Notes: generated by a model from the sequence alone, not told the origin. Shown: positions 21,358 to 35,776, numbered from the stretch's first letter. The stretch: DNA of 64,000 bases from Labyrinthula sp. Ha (GCA_015227615.1 JAALGZ010000015.1:955001-1019000), one strand, 5' to 3'. Numbers and translations are program-made.

Positions 21358-24300
21358 ATGGAAAAGATCCAAGAACTAAAGCAAGGCGGAAACGTAGCCT
21401 TCTCAAATGGGTAACTCATTCAACTTCATTATTCACTCTTTAGGGATTACATTCAATCTAAAGCCATGTATAAGCAAGGTATAGAGTCATGTTGTCAGTA
21501 TGTATTCACTTTTTCTCTTTTCATTTCTAAAGCTCAAGAAAGTTGCTGAGATCGAATCCGAGCCAGGAGCAACCGTGGAACTTAAAACACTCACACAACA
21601 AATTTCCTTCATTAAGAAAAATAAATCAATTTTTAAACTTCATGAGGACATTCTTTCTTTAACAATATCTTTCCTCTCAAATACTGCAGCTAGCTGTTTA
21701 AAGTTAGGTATTATCCAACAATTAATTTATTTTTAGAGGAGTTTGATTTAACCGTTATTTTATGTGATGCAGTTTTATCGATAGAAGATGAAAATGTTAA
21801 AGCCCTTTATAGAAAAGCTAAAAGTTATGAGAAGCTTGGTAAACTTGAGGAAGCTTCATATTTCTGTAAGATTTTGTTGACTGTATCTCCAAAGAATAAA
21901 GCTGGACAAGAGTTGATGTTAAGCTTAAAATCAACCGTAGAAGACAAAAATTCTATGAAAACAAAGGCACTTGATATGCTCAACTCAGTGATAAATAACT
22001 TTGAATCGTCGACGGAGTTTAAAGAGGCTGACAACAAGGCATTGCAACAAATCCTTGGGTCGCTCTTAGATGATGAGATGCTAGCCAGGCAACTTTGTGC
22101 TGCTGGCTTAACACAGAAAATGTGGCTATTGAAGGAAACATATCTTATGGCTGCGCATATCTTAAAAAAGCTGATCGATATAGATGGTTGTGCAAAATTT
22201 GTTCTTGAAGTATTGTCAGTTAAAGAAGTATTTTCTCTTTTTCAACGAATTGAAGCTAATGAGAAAGAAGTATCAGAGGGAGAAAAAGATCTGGCATCTG
22301 TTTTATTGAGTATTGCCGTCTTTCTAGCTATAGATTTTTCAGAGGATGAAAGTTTGAAGGAAAAGTTTCAAAATAGTGTGGTTTCAACCTGTTTGAAGTT
22401 GTGCGCGATGGGACTCCAGGTGAGTCATAGAGAACTTAGGAGATCTTCTATAGAATGTTTAATTAAGTTTGTTGATGACAATAAGGAAAAGGCAAAGTTA
22501 TTTGTGGAAGAATTTGAGGGATTAAGTTCTTTGCTAGCTGTATTAAACCCTGTAAAATCTTCGGTTGATAAGTCGGAGGAGGAAGAGGTTAAAGAGCTAA
22601 GAAATCGTGTACAGCAAGTAGCTATAGTATTAGGCAAGCTCTTGCCTATTCTAGATGACGACAAACAAATTAGAACTTTAGGGGTTAAATTCTGCGTTCC
22701 AATGATCGAATCCATCGACATTTACGATCACATTAAAGGCTGCTCTGCATTGTTAGCAATATGCATAGCTAATCCTGAACTTGGACAGGCAATTCTAGTT
22801 GAAAATTCAGAAGGAAAAGATACCGGAGATTTATTAGATAAAATTATGAGAATTTCGCATACAGCCCCAGCTAAAACTCAAGGTTTAATTTGTGAGATTT
22901 TGGCCAACATGGCAAATAATGAAAAAGGGAGAAGAGTATTGCTTGGATCGGAGGATATAATTACAACTCTAAATATGTTTTCTCAAAGTGACAGCATCAA
23001 TGTGAAAACCAATGCTGCAATTACCTTGGCGAAGTTGAACGCAATGAAAATGAACATGAACCCTGAAAACGCTTCGGAAGCAGAAGTGAATCAAAATTTA
23101 TTGATAATCAGCTCAGTTTTTAACTTACTGAATGAAAAATCAACGGATGAAGAAAAGTCCAAAGGAGTAGAAGCAATTAGTTATGTCATTAATGACACAG
23201 ACATTAAGATGGCAATTACTGGAACAGCGGCAAAGAAGTCCAATAACCAGTTAGATATTTTAAAAACACTCGTCAAATTAATTACGAAAGATAAAGAAGC
23301 TTCCAAAGCGGGGTACGCTTTTGGGATCGCACATATATTTTTGAATTTGTCTATGAGTGAAGATGATAAGAGAAGAGACAAATTGCGAGAAATGGAAGTT
23401 ACGAGTGAACAATGGGAGCAATTTGAAAAATTAACTAAACAGCAGACAAACAAGACCAAAGCAGATCCAAAGGATTATGTAGAGAAGAGAATAAGGGCAT
23501 TTGTAGATGCGGATGGACCATCTGCTCTTCGAGCTCTTGTACTGAATGGTGGCAGCCAGCGCGTAAGAAGTTGTGTTGCACGAACTTTCTGTAATATTGC
23601 AACCGTTCAGGATGTCAGAGGCAAGCTGTTTTCTCAGGGATGTGCAAAAGCCTTAATTGACTTGAGCCTTTCGCAGCCTCAAACAGAGTAAATCTCTCTT
23701 AACTTTCTTACTTTTTAGGATAAAAAAAATGGATAAGCCGACTAGAGATGACTTCTATAAGATGAAACTACTGGGTGGTCATGCACTAGCCAAAATGTTT
23801 ATTACCACAGATCCAAACCATATTCCAAACTCGACCCTTATGGATTCGATAAAGCCCCTTGTAAATAACCTGAAAGTTAATGATGAGGATCTAGTCAGTT
23901 TTGAAACAGCCATGGCTTTGACTAACATTTCTACTGTGAGTGAAGAAACAAGAAGAAAGATTATTAGCCTTGGAGCTGTTAAATTTCTTGAGTACACCAC
24001 GTACAATGAAGATCTCCTTGTTAGAAGAGCTGCATGTGAATGCATTTGTAACTTAGCGTCGGAACCCGAAGTCATTGAATGGTTCTGTGCGGAAAACCAT
24101 ATGAAGCTTTGGCTAATTTTTGCAGGCGCTTACGAAGATGATCTTAAAACAAGTGAAGCATGTCTAGGGGCTCTTGCTGGAATTAGTCATTTGCCAGAGA
24201 TAGCAAAAGCAGTTGAAAAGGTTGAAATATCGGATCCAGATTCCGAGGTTGAAGAAAAGGGGCAGAAAGAAACTGGGTTACTGACGTTAGTTGTGCTGAT

Positions 24301-24520
24301 GATGAGTGAAGAACTGTCCTTGGTACATAGGACTGCTGTTTGTATTATTTCCTTAATGGAATCCTTGGAAGATGGTATTGAAAAGTTTAGAAGGCTTAGA
24401 CTTGAAGCTTCTATTGAAAAAGCATTGGCTTCTGATAAACTTAACTTGGCAGCTATACCGCAGATATATGAAATTATCCAAGCCATTCAGACAGCCTTAG
24501 AACTAAAAGAAGCCAATTGA
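21358..24520 (+). CDS. UNC45: UNC-45-type myosin chaperone (TPR + UCS)
   Basis: Five exons: 21,358-21,410, 21,444-21,501, 21,533-21,707, 21,737-23,687, 23,719-24,520; introns of 33, 31, 29 and 31 nt; 1,012 residues (animal UNC-45 about 930-945). The TPR domain covers about residues 1-140. The carboxylate-clamp positions that bind the C-termini of Hsp90/Hsp70 appear kept: K and N in LKQGGNVAFSNG, N in FLSNTAAS, K and R in NVKALYRKAKSYEKLG. The rest is armadillo-like: a central domain and the UCS domain, with NNEKGRRVLLGSEDIITTL, NGGSQRVRSCVARTFCNIA and LVRRAACECICNLASEPEV. UCS proteins fold myosin heads. The first three exons are too short to show as long frames. An extra linker of about 35 residues sits between the first and second TPR. 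Confidence 0.92.
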
Positions 24521-26004
24521 CAAAGTACAAACAACTTTCCTTAATTCTATTGCACTTTGGTTTTCTTTTTCGCGATGTTTCCTTTTGTTTTAAGTTGCGT
24601 AATCACTTTACTACAAGTGTCCTTGTAATTTAAAGCTTGAATGGAGTGCCCTGGAATGTATTGATGGTTATATGTATTGCAAGCTCAAGAAAAAGAGATA
24701 CTATCTGGTAGCCCGCAACGATGGCTACATCAGCGTACAAGAGAGCTCTAGAAACTAATACAGACCAAAATTTGTGAGAATAACATGGGATTATTATTTA
24801 TTGAATACCTTAATCTGTCTGTAACTCCTCAAGAGCGGTTAAATTTGATTGCCATTTAATTACATTGTAATCCCAAAATTTCTTAAACTTGCTCAAATTT
24901 TGCCGAACTTAGTTAAAACTTTGCAATGACAAATCTTTCAGAAATGACGTTTCTGCACATTAATAGCATATTGGCTCAAAATTTTGCAGAAATAAAGGGT
25001 TTGTAACAAAATGAAACGACTCATGGGACTTTTTGGTCCTGATGACTAGAATGGACATGTTTACAACGAAAGTTTTACACTTTATGGAATTTGGTGTTTA
25101 GATGGAGGTACACCATGAAGGTCATAGGAAGATTAGTGTGAAAAAGATAGAATAGAGCACAAGGAAATGACTCGAGAGAAGACTGAAGGAAACTACCATT
25201 AAAAAAGAGATGATGTTCACACATAGTGATGCCAGAGCTGATTCTATTGAAGAATCTTTAGCAAATGAAATTGATAGATTAACTGTGGTTTCAAGTTGCC
25301 CGAGCAGTAAGATGTGCATTGTTGGGGAACTATAACAAGAATACCTGAATTAAACCATGTGAGCCCTGAATTCAATCAAAATCTACTTAAAGGTTAGAGC
25401 TCAAGCAATTATTAGAACATATTGTGACAAAGAAATTCTTTTCCAATGCTCTAACTTTAGTTTTTTTCCAACTGTGCAAAGCATATACACTTTGTCTTAA
25501 CCTATTATATTAGTGTTAAGTCTAAGAAAAACAAAAAACTTTTTCCTATTGAAATACTTCTTAGAGAGGGAGTCGATTGTACTTAGTAGTAAAGCGAAAT
25601 GGTTGCCTTAAATTAACAGCTCAAAACATAGCGAACTTCATATACTTTTCTTAAATATATATATGTATGACGACAAATAAAGCAACCTGAAACAGGTTTC
25701 ACGTAGTGACTTTCTTTTAACATAATTAGGCAAAGGATTACCGTCATTGATATATTAACAATTTAATTATGGAATCAATCATTTCATTGAGAAACTGTAC
25801 ATAACCATTGCTTACTTTCGCCTTAGGTGATCGCGATTTTACTTCTTGGAACTGAGTAAATAAACACAACTAATAATTGAGTCACAGCTGGTTCTATCAG
25901 AATTGTTGTAAAACGCAGAAAGTTTTGATTATTTAGTTAATTGTTAAAGGCTAGGAACTCTTGGAATAAAAATTACAAGCTTACCAACTATGCGTTCCCA
26001 ACTA
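24521..26004. other. gene-free stretch
   Basis: About 1.5 kb, AT-rich, between the UNC-45 gene and foldback copy B. No supported gene. A short TATATATATATG-type repeat is present near 25,660. Confidence 0.45.
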
Positions 26005-26481
26005 GGCATCGGATTTGATGAAAATTATCAATATTTATATGATAACTGTATTAATTTTGGCTACCAATAAAAGAATTGGGGTTTATGTTTTTATCAAATG
26101 ATATTGAATTTATTCAGCTTATCAATTGATTATCAACAATAATTTGGGTCACACAAAGTTGGGCTAAATGGCTAGAAAATTTTTGCCCCATTTTGCACCG
26201 TATGAGGATCCTTATTAAAAGGCCATATGATCCGTTGGTAATCCGGAACTTGGGCACATTTAAGCCATGAGATCATTTCTTTGAGCATTTTCATACGGTG
26301 CAAAAATGAAGTAAGAATTCTCTGATCATTTGGCCCAGCGTCGTGTGACCCAATTTATTATTGATAGCCAATTTATTATCAAATAATCAGTTAAAATGGT
26401 TGGGGATTTAACAGAAACAATCAATAAGGAAATTACGGAGAATTTTTATTGCTTACTCAACAATGAGCCAAATCCAATCCC
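26005..26481. mobile_element. foldback MITE-like element, copy B
   Basis: The left end is GGCATCGGATTTGATG; the right end, reverse-complemented, GGGATTGGATTTGG. The two arms form a long imperfect inverted repeat: TTTGGGTCACAC...GGGCTAAATGGCTAG...TTTTGCACCGTATGA on the left is answered on the right by its complement. Reverse-complemented it aligns with copy A over most of its length (477 against 480 bp). The flanks, TTCCCAACTA and TTTCCAACCA, match at 8 of 10 positions and look like a decayed target-site duplication. No coding capacity. Confidence 0.75.
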
Positions 26482-26821
26482 TATTTCCAACCAATTAAAC
26501 ACTTTGGCATAAAACAGCTCAAACTCCTTCTCTTAAACCTATTCGATATGAATTAATACCTCACATTTATCTCTCATGAACGGATTTCACAAACTATATG
26601 TTTTCATATGTAGGTAATAGTTATAAGAGAGCTAAGTTCGAATAAAGTCAAGAGGAGAAATTAGGAATACAGGAGCAGACGGACTCTGGTAATGTCCCAG
26701 TGAGTTTAAAGAGATTACACAGATTTCCGAACACAGTTCATCAATTTCACCGTTGTCCGTTAAGATAATACGTAAGGAAACGCAACACTAAAAGTACGTT
26801 CCAAACTCCAAAAAAAGAAGA
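26482..26821. other. upstream region of the proline-rich protein gene
   Basis: About 340 bp between foldback copy B and the gene at 26,822. The last 40 bp form the usual A/C-rich leader. No other feature seen. Confidence 0.4.
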
Positions 26822-27843
26822 ATGACGAGTCGATCTACTCCAAACCAGTTTTCTACACAAGGATATTTAGCTGCTGAACAAGCCACCTTGGGAAGAAACT
26901 ATTCTTCAAAAACTGATCATAGGAGAAACAAGAAGGTTGGGGTGAATAGACAAAACTCCAGCGGATCGCTTTTCTTGCAGAGAGCTAGTTCGAAACCAAA
27001 GTCTAACATATTCCGTCCAAAAGCACCTGAAAAACCTGGAAATTCCAAAGCATATAACCTCGTTGGAGAGCAGAAACCAAAAAGCAGACTTATGCGAACT
27101 CTTGGAAGGGTTAAATTAAAGAAAAACAAGAACAAGGGTGAATTTGATCCTTCACAGTTCTATGGTAACAAAACCACTGTTGAGAACCCAATGTACACTA
27201 ATGGACCTGGTCGAAAACAATCAACAAGAAAAGACTCTCGAGCTCTTTCTTCTGTAGATACGATGAGTAAATTTGTTTCTCAAAAATCTGTTGATCAAGA
27301 TTTTTTAACGGTTACATTAAACAAAGACAAGACGGCGAAAGTACATTTTATTTTTCCGTTAAAATTTAGGTATCAAAACAAGTGAACTTAAGTTTTGTTC
27401 CTGATATTTCGAATAACTTTACACCTGCAACTGTTCCAAGTTGGCCAAATACTCTAGATGGGTCTATGTCAAAAATCCCAATTCTTGTTCGTAATCCAGA
27501 GCAGAGAACTCCACCGCAGAATAAAGTTGAGAAGCCTGCATTTCAAATAGAAGCTCCTCCATCCTTTCCTAGAGATGATGCTCCTCCTCCGCCACCTCCG
27601 GATTACTCTTTCGAGTACGAAGAAGATCAAAGATATGCTTATGAACAGAAATATTTTCCACAACAGGAGCTCCAACCCCCTCTAATGCAGCAGCAGCGTG
27701 TTCCTCCACCTGTTCCACCTAGATCCCCAAGATTTGGTGGGTATGAAGATTTTTCAGATGTTCCTCCTCCGAATCCTATGTATCAAGAACAGGATTGGAG
27801 AGATCAACCTCCTCCACCACCACCACCACCAGGTGCTTTTTAG
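26822..27843 (+). CDS. proline-rich, basic low-complexity protein
   Basis: Two exons, 26,822-27,340 and 27,370-27,843, with a 29-nt phase-0 intron; 330 residues. Without the splice the first frame would end soon after in the intron-derived sequence and the second would lack a start. Residues 1-150 are basic and Ser/Lys/Arg-rich. The C-terminal half carries proline runs of SH3/WW/profilin-binding type: PPPPPPDYSFEYEED, PPPVPPRSPRFGG, DVPPPNPMYQEQ and a final PPPPPPPPGAF. This resembles cytoskeletal adaptor proteins, but there is no WH2, EVH1 or other domain I can name, so the role is open. Start chosen as the first ATG after an A/C-rich leader. Confidence 0.7.
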
Positions 27844-30800
27844 TTATTTTATATGTAGCATTTGTAGTTAAATTCTCTTGACTTTATTTGGAATAGATTA
27901 AAAGTTTTCTTTCTTTATAATGTTAAATAGCTGAAGCTTAAATTAGGATAAAATCTTACTAAAATTCGTACAGGGGAAAATATGGCTAAGAGGAGAGCTT
28001 TTCTCAGATATCAGAAGATACATCCATAAAATCGTTGTCTTTAGATTGATGTCATAATAGGTAAAAAAAGTACCAAAATTTAGAAGTTTTATTAATTCGT
28101 TTCGGTTACGTTTTATTGAATTTACTTTCACATTCGAAGAAACTAATGCGAATTTTAGAAATCAGCGCTAAAAAAAATTAGGCAATGATCGCAAATAAGA
28201 TAGATTCAGGCCTAAAGTTTACGAATTCAAGAAATATATAAAAAGTTTGATCCAGTACTGAGTTGAGATCATTTTATTTGACTATACCACGTAATAATGA
28301 CAGTATGTGTAATGATAAGAAAGAGTTCATTGTATAATTCTTGAAAAACCGAATAATTCGTTTCAAAATATTCTTGAAAGAACAAAACAATATTTTTTAT
28401 TGTAAAAGTGGTTCAAGAGACAAAGCCGCAGAAGCAGAAACAGTTTTGTTGCACAGTATTAGGTATAAATATCTTTCATAGTTTTTCTCAAGATTTTTGT
28501 TGCTTGCTCATGGCGAGTGAATTTTCTGTAGTTAATACTTTATGCCTGAAATTTAACCTATTCCTGAACTTTATTTACGGAATGAGTTTATTTACGTTTT
28601 AGGTTGCGGTTTACCTCAGAAAATAGATAGTATAAGTTTCATTCAAATCCTCTGAGAAATAGTTTTTCTCGGATCATCCGGTATTTTCTCTAAGCTTAAT
28701 TAAGTAAAAGCAAAAATGGGCCTAACTGTCTTGCACTGAGAAAACTTCATTTTAAGAAAATTAAAGAGTTGGAGCAGGTACTGAAACAAATCGGAAGGAA
28801 ACAGATATAGAATGAAAATATCTCTATGAAGAAAACTGTATTTGCCTCAGTTTATAATTCCAAGCTGAAGCATTTGAATTATGAATATTCATAATGCCTT
28901 GAAGAAAAAATGAAAATGTGTACCTATAGCAGCAATGACCTAATTCTTGGAACAACAAAATAATTCAAATGCTAAGAAATCGTCTTAGAATGACTCAGAA
29001 AATGGTAGTAGAGCTTGAAACTGGTTTAATGTATCGCAGAAAATTTGACATTAGATCGCAGCTCATAAGAAACTAAATCATATGGCACAAATTATAGTAA
29101 TGGTTGAGAGAGCGTTGCTAGAACTATAGGTCTGATAACTTTCACGTAGCCTCCACTAAGAGAAATTTAATCAAATGCAAAAACTCTATTCTTGTTTTAA
29201 AGTAAAAAACCTGTTATTTGAACTGTATTTCTTTCATTGTTTAAGAGTTTTAATCCCTTCAGAAAAAGAGATTACTGAGCAAACTATATTATCAATGAGC
29301 AGTTTGATATTTATTGTTATTCAGGCCTCCAAGTAGTTTTGCTGACTTATCCCACTATTTATTATTTTTTTAAAGATAAATGGCTACACAGGTTAGTAAG
29401 ATGAACTAAATCTTTTATAATAACCTTTTATATCTACTTATGGAAGAAAACAAGTTATAATGTCAGAGCATGTTTTAATATACGAACCAAAATAGCTGAA
29501 ATCTTACTTAATACCGAACATAGCAAATGCTTTCGCAGTTTTTTCTACAGAATACTACAATCATTCAAACTTAATACGATTAGTATTTAGTGAAAATTTT
29601 AATATATTATCTAGCAATAGTTTGCTTCTGAATGTAATATATACTTGAGCGTTCTTCTGAAGGGAGCCGACCATACTGTTCCTAATGCCTGAGGTGATAA
29701 AGTAATTTGAGTACACTACGACATTGGAAACTTCGAAGAACTGAAACAATTTTTGAACATAGCTTGTACCCGAAAAAGATACTAGAATAAGATGATGTAC
29801 CGATTCTTCTTTTGCCCAGGTGACATCTAACTTTGTTTTCCGAAGACATCTTTTGACACTTTATATACAAATGTATTTAGTTTCCCATCGTCTTGATCAT
29901 GAGGTTATTAATCATGTCCAGTTAAATAAGCATTTGGCCCTAAATTTAAGAATATATATGCTTCGACAAATGTTGAAATAAATCCAAACCATTAGATATT
30001 TTATTAAGACATGGATTTCAAGAGCATAGCAATCTTTAGAAAATTTCCATAAAGTCATTGACTAATTAATTGTTCTCATATCCTGACAAAAGTAATTACC
30101 GATTCATCTATGTTTTGACGTTTTTGTTCCCATCTATCTTATAAAGAAAGTCCTGGTTCTTATTTTTTCACTTTCTGAAGAACGAGCTTAGAGAGATAAA
30201 AGATGAACTGTCAGTTTGTGTTGTAAAGTGCTAGGCATAGACTGGCTTCTTATAGACTCATTTACATCATTTTTCACTTACTAAGTTTCACGTAATGCTA
30301 TGGAACTTTCGTGTACTTTCCTTCATTTTATCATAACTCAGTAACTACAGGGTTGCTACAAGCATGTGTTTAAAATTATAATAACCGTGAAAATTCAAAT
30401 TTTATTAGATCTGAATCTAACTATGAAAAACAAATTTGAATTTTTGCTCTTATATCAGATGATTCTTAATGTACTCTAGGTTTTCACAATAAATTACACC
30501 AGCATACCCTACGAGGAGTTGCAAAGGAATTTTAATTTATTATTGAAGTCTAATAAAATCCTCAAGAGTTGAATCTCATGACCTAATAATGATCCGAGAG
30601 TATATAATTTTTGATTCATGTGGCCGTTTCTTCAAGGTTTTCCTGCAATGTCAAAACACTTTCTTGGCAGTTACCTCAGGACCATTTGACCAGTGTAATT
30701 GTGTTAATACTTGTTTGCAAATACTCGATCAAAGTAGTTGGGTAATCATCGGAATCGGTAAGAAACAAGTTATTGCTAACAAAAATAATATACATAAACT

Positions 30801-33800
30801 CCTAGTGAATCAAAGTACAATTCTTATATACAAGTTTTCTGACTTCACTGGGACTTTTAATTTTTTTTTGAATATATCTTAAATTTTCTTTAACTTTCTT
30901 GAATTAGATTACAAGCTTAATTTGTTGTCTAGTACAGAATTTGAAGTTTTAGTAATTTGAAATTTGAATAAATAAGGATCTCAAGTGATTGACAGTAATA
31001 AGCTCCTAGAAAATATACCTAACGATGTAAGTTTGACCAAACTATAGGTTACAATAGAATTCTCAACAGTTTTCAACAATAAACGTCACAACTATAATTG
31101 TAGGTTGATATGGTGGCAGTTTTCCGAACATTTTGGTCGGTAACATACCCATTATTCTACAAAACCACTTTTTTTATACTAAACATGTTATTAATTTAAC
31201 TCTAAGCTTATTAACGCAGGCGAATGGCATTCCATACGAAAACCATAACCACGTAAATTTCTTGTGAAAACAAAACATACAAATCTCATTTTTTATTCCA
31301 AAAGTAAAATGAACAATGGAAGCATTGCTTCCTAGAAGATATTAATATTCTTGTTGCGTTCTCTATTTCAATATTTGAAATTTAAAAAAAAAATAAATAT
31401 TTTCCCCAGATACAGTTGAATAAACTTTTTAGTGGCAAAACGCTATAATTAAGAAATTCATTAACTAACTAAGTAATTTTTTTATACGAGATTATGCATG
31501 TTTATTCCACCTGTTGAAATGATTAATGTGACTTCAAGGACTAGAATATTAAGTCACGTTAATGCTTTTCCTTTAGTATCAAGGTCGTGCTAATTAGCTC
31601 TTCTCAGGTGAAGGGACAGTAGGGGATATAATATGTTAGAAACAGGTTCCATCCACAATGATGACATGTTAAAATATTGTATATCACCCAAAAACCATCT
31701 TACGTTTTTTTAATTAATAGAGATATACATTGCAGAAGCAAAACTTGTTAATAATTTGCAATTTGATATATTAATCAGCTAGAGCTTGCTAAGAACAAGA
31801 AGTAATATAATAAATTTCAACAAGAGATTAGTTGAGATTAGAGTTTCAGTGTGCATTTTATCTCAAAGCTGATAATAATGCAGAGAAAATTTTCTATAAC
31901 TGAATATTACTGAGCAATTCTTGAGGCACACGCAATGAGAGTTTAAAAATTCCAAGAGTTACGTTAAGAACTAAGTTATATGTGCCAATTTGGATATATC
32001 TAAGTTATCAAAGCGAATTGGTATACCACTTTTAAATCCTTATTACCATATTACTCTATTCTGAATTACTATCACCTTTCTTAAAGTTGATACTTAGCAA
32101 AAGGTTTCATTTCTTAGACATGTTTATCTGACGTAAATGTTTTATACAAAATTTGGCACACGGTGTCTTAAGAAAAATTCGTAATATGTCTTGGGAGATG
32201 TTATGAATTTTCTGAAGAATGACTAAGTTTTTTGAGAAATATTTTGGAATTTTCATAAGGCTTTTGTACTGAGTGCTTGGGAAATTCATCAAAATTTCCA
32301 ATTTTTCAATACTTTCAATATTGCTTTCGATGAAATTAAGAATTTGTAATCCCATGAATAGAAATGCTCTTATTCAGTATCCCTATCCACAGCCCTAAGT
32401 TTGACCTCTAAACACGATCATGATCTATGGACTACTCTATGCAGCAGTATTACATGCATTGGTGGATCAGCACTCAAATTGCATGAAAAATGAGATAGTT
32501 TCAAGTTTGATTTCATTCTATACCCATAGAGAAATTTAACCCTAATCAGAAGAGAACAAAGAATATATTAGAGATTTTTACGGAAAAGTAGGAGAACAAA
32601 ATAGTATCAATACAATCATTAAGCGTATTATAATAATAAATCCATTACAGTTCGATAGGTTAAATCTTGTCAGTGATAAGATCAGTTTTGGTTAAGTTTA
32701 TTACTTGATACAGTTTTCATGATGTGGCGAAATAAAAGATCAGTCTCTTCCATGTAAAAGTTAATTTTCCAAATCATCGAATTTCTGAACCAATCTCTCC
32801 TTACAGTCATTTCATATACATTCTATATGCCTTTTAGTTTTCCAGACTTTGGTTTTTAGGAAAATATATAAAGAGTTGACCCTATAATAAATAATGTCAA
32901 GAATACTGTTTAAGAATTAATTTTGCAAAATATGGTGGGAAATTCAAGAAGAAAAAAAAGTTAGTGAACTAAATATTAGGAGTTAGGAATTGTTATGTGT
33001 AGAGGCTTATTACACTGGAATAAATATTGAGCATAGAGAAGACAAATCCGGACTCGAAACATATAAAGTTCAAACGCATGTATTAGGTTTTCCAGCTGTA
33101 AAACACTACATATATCATAATATTTTCTTAATACAATTTCCGTAATATGTATGTAGCAAGAATTTATCCACATGTACATAATGTAATTGTGTTGGGACAA
33201 CTACCAGATATAGAAATCTCAATTATTATTAAGTACTCAGAGAAGAAAATACTTTCTGCGTTATGAGTTGAAGTATAAAGCAAAAGCTACATGATACCTC
33301 TATATAAGACGAACTGTAGAAATATTAATACTAGTTTGATTGTATTCCTTTAAGAATTTGCCTGAGTTTAATGGTTTTCCTGCTATTATTATCATCATTA
33401 TTATCGTTGTTGACTTGTTGTTAAAGTACAATTGGACACTTTTGAACTATTTCACCCTTTAAGCAATTATGGAATTAAGTTATTCTTTAATGCAATAACT
33501 GCTATAATATACAGTTTCTGTGTGGAGATATTTCTGTTAGTCTTAAACCAAAAGAATCAATCAGGTATATTTGATATACTGACATTTTTCTTGGAGTTTG
33601 TAACGTATGAATACAATATTTTTATTTCAGGAATCTTAAACTCATAGAATTTTCACTTGTATAAGTCTCAATACCTATGAAACGGTGTACTTATTCTTCT
33701 AAATAACAGTGAACTGCAAAAACTCGCATAAAGCATTTTAAAAAGAAAGGAATGAGTTGTGGCGTCCGATGACTGAGGCGGATATAAAATGATATTTGGA

Positions 33801-35776
33801 AATTTACACCTTATTTTAATAGAAACCTGAGCACCTGAAGAATAGTTTATAATGGCCTCTAATCTTAAATTCATGTACATTATATTTTTACGCTCTGATC
33901 TTCCCTCGTTTACAGCGTTATTATAGAATATTGTATACATAATGTATGGCATGTGGAACCCCCTCTTATGAGAGCGATAAACAATACAAGCTAAGAGATT
34001 TCAAAAACTATAGAGAAATCTTCTTTATTAAAATTGTTTGGAGACAATTGGGGAAGATGTTTGCCAATGCATCAAAAGATGAAATTCTTGTGCTTGATGT
34101 TAAAACATGTTTATATCTATAGGTAGAAAATGCCCCTATGTTGAGTACTTAGAGCCAAGTATATCTCTTTCATTTTCTCTGGTTTTCGTGGCATAGAAAA
34201 GCAAAGATTTTGCTCTTTTCATGCTGATAATATTCGATATTCAAAATTTTAGTTAAGTTCCCATAAATCGTCCCATGGTATCAAGTAAATTGTTACCAAG
34301 TTCCTATCAATATAGAATACTTTGTTTGATGGCAAGGAATATCTCCCAAATGACATTCTGGAAGAGACTATTGTTACTACGGTGTAAACAATAAGGTTCT
34401 TGTATTTAGATGCAACGAATCAGAAAATTGAAGATTTATAAAGAATTCGCTTTTCCTAGACTTTCTAGCCTCATAGGTTTCTGCTAAAAATGTTCAATTT
34501 TGTGACACAGCTGTCTGCGAATATGAAATACGAATTACAAATTATTCATTTATGATTGAAAATCTCTCAAAATTCGGAGAAAACATAGAAAACTGCTTTT
34601 CCTTGGTCGCTTCAATGAACAGAATCTGCTGGCTCTGTATAAATTCTCTGTTACTCGTCTATTTTGGTAAACAAAAACAACTGGTGCATAATGGCAATGT
34701 AAGTAATTAGAGTTCAAATTCTCTTTAGAATTTTTTTCTAAGTAGTTTCACCAAAGAGTATTATGTACATTCATACAATAACTATTCACTCAAGGGTAAG
34801 TAAGGTATAAAAGTGTGACTTTCTATTTAAATCTAGTGTGGTATCTCAGGCTCATGCCTCATATTAGAGTTGAGGACAGAATATTCCTTGGAAATAACGA
34901 GATTATTGATGCAATGAATTTTATAAAAACATGAAATTTAAAAATGTTGATGACATTTAGTTTTTTTCTCTATGTGCACTTATCCAACGTAGCTGTTACT
35001 GAAATAGCAGTTGATATGTACATTACTGTTGGAAATCGATTGGTTTATGCTTCGTTAGTTTGAACTTAAGTGGGATTGTTAATGATAGTTGGCTAAAAAA
35101 AATTCCAGTAATGTGAAGCGAAGGGACAGTTGGATTATACCCTAAAGCTATTATAAAAACTTTCAGTCTATTTTAAACGCACGTTTGTTAATACTCCACT
35201 AGCCTAATCCTCTCAATTCCATATAATGACATTAATAGTAGGGCATCATCCTAAGCGAAGCTAATTCACCTTCACACTCTTAAGAGCAGTTTTCAAATTT
35301 TTTAGTAATTAGAGTGTCTATTCAGGGTTTGAAAACGTTTGTAATATATCCCGTATGAGTTAACTAAAGAATGGAACTCAAAGAAGAGTCTTACCACCGC
35401 TCTGGCTTAGTGTCTCCTTACATACCTGTGTTAACGCAAAATTATTTGATAGTTAGGGTGTTTTTCAACGGGCGCTTAACCAATGAAGCGAATTAGTTTA
35501 CTTTACAATTGGTTTCTACAGAGGAAAAGAGAATTTTTCAAATTGGATAATTTTAATTTTGCTTGATTGCATTCAAAAAAGCTTTAAAACTAATAAATTT
35601 AGCTTTGATTCTGTTATGTAATCTACTTTTTGCGAGCCTTTTTGACTTTTCTTAATGTTGCAGTATCTTTTTTGTACTGTTCTTGGCCATCTTTCCCTTA
35701 GGAGTTAGGATACTTTCCTTCTTTTGCTTTTTCATTGGATTATCTTCTAGTCGGTAATGGTATTATACCTGTAAGT
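27844..35776. other. long gene-free AT-rich stretch
   Basis: About 7.9 kb with only short chance frames (up to about 95 codons, without recognisable domains or coherent splice pairs). Simple TTATTATTATCATCATTATT-like repeats lie near 33,380. I see no RNA gene. Confidence 0.5.

Noticed and set aside
34700-34740. GAGTTCAAATTCTC, like a tRNA T-arm
   Set aside because: No acceptor, D or anticodon arms around it; no tRNA gene was found anywhere in the window.
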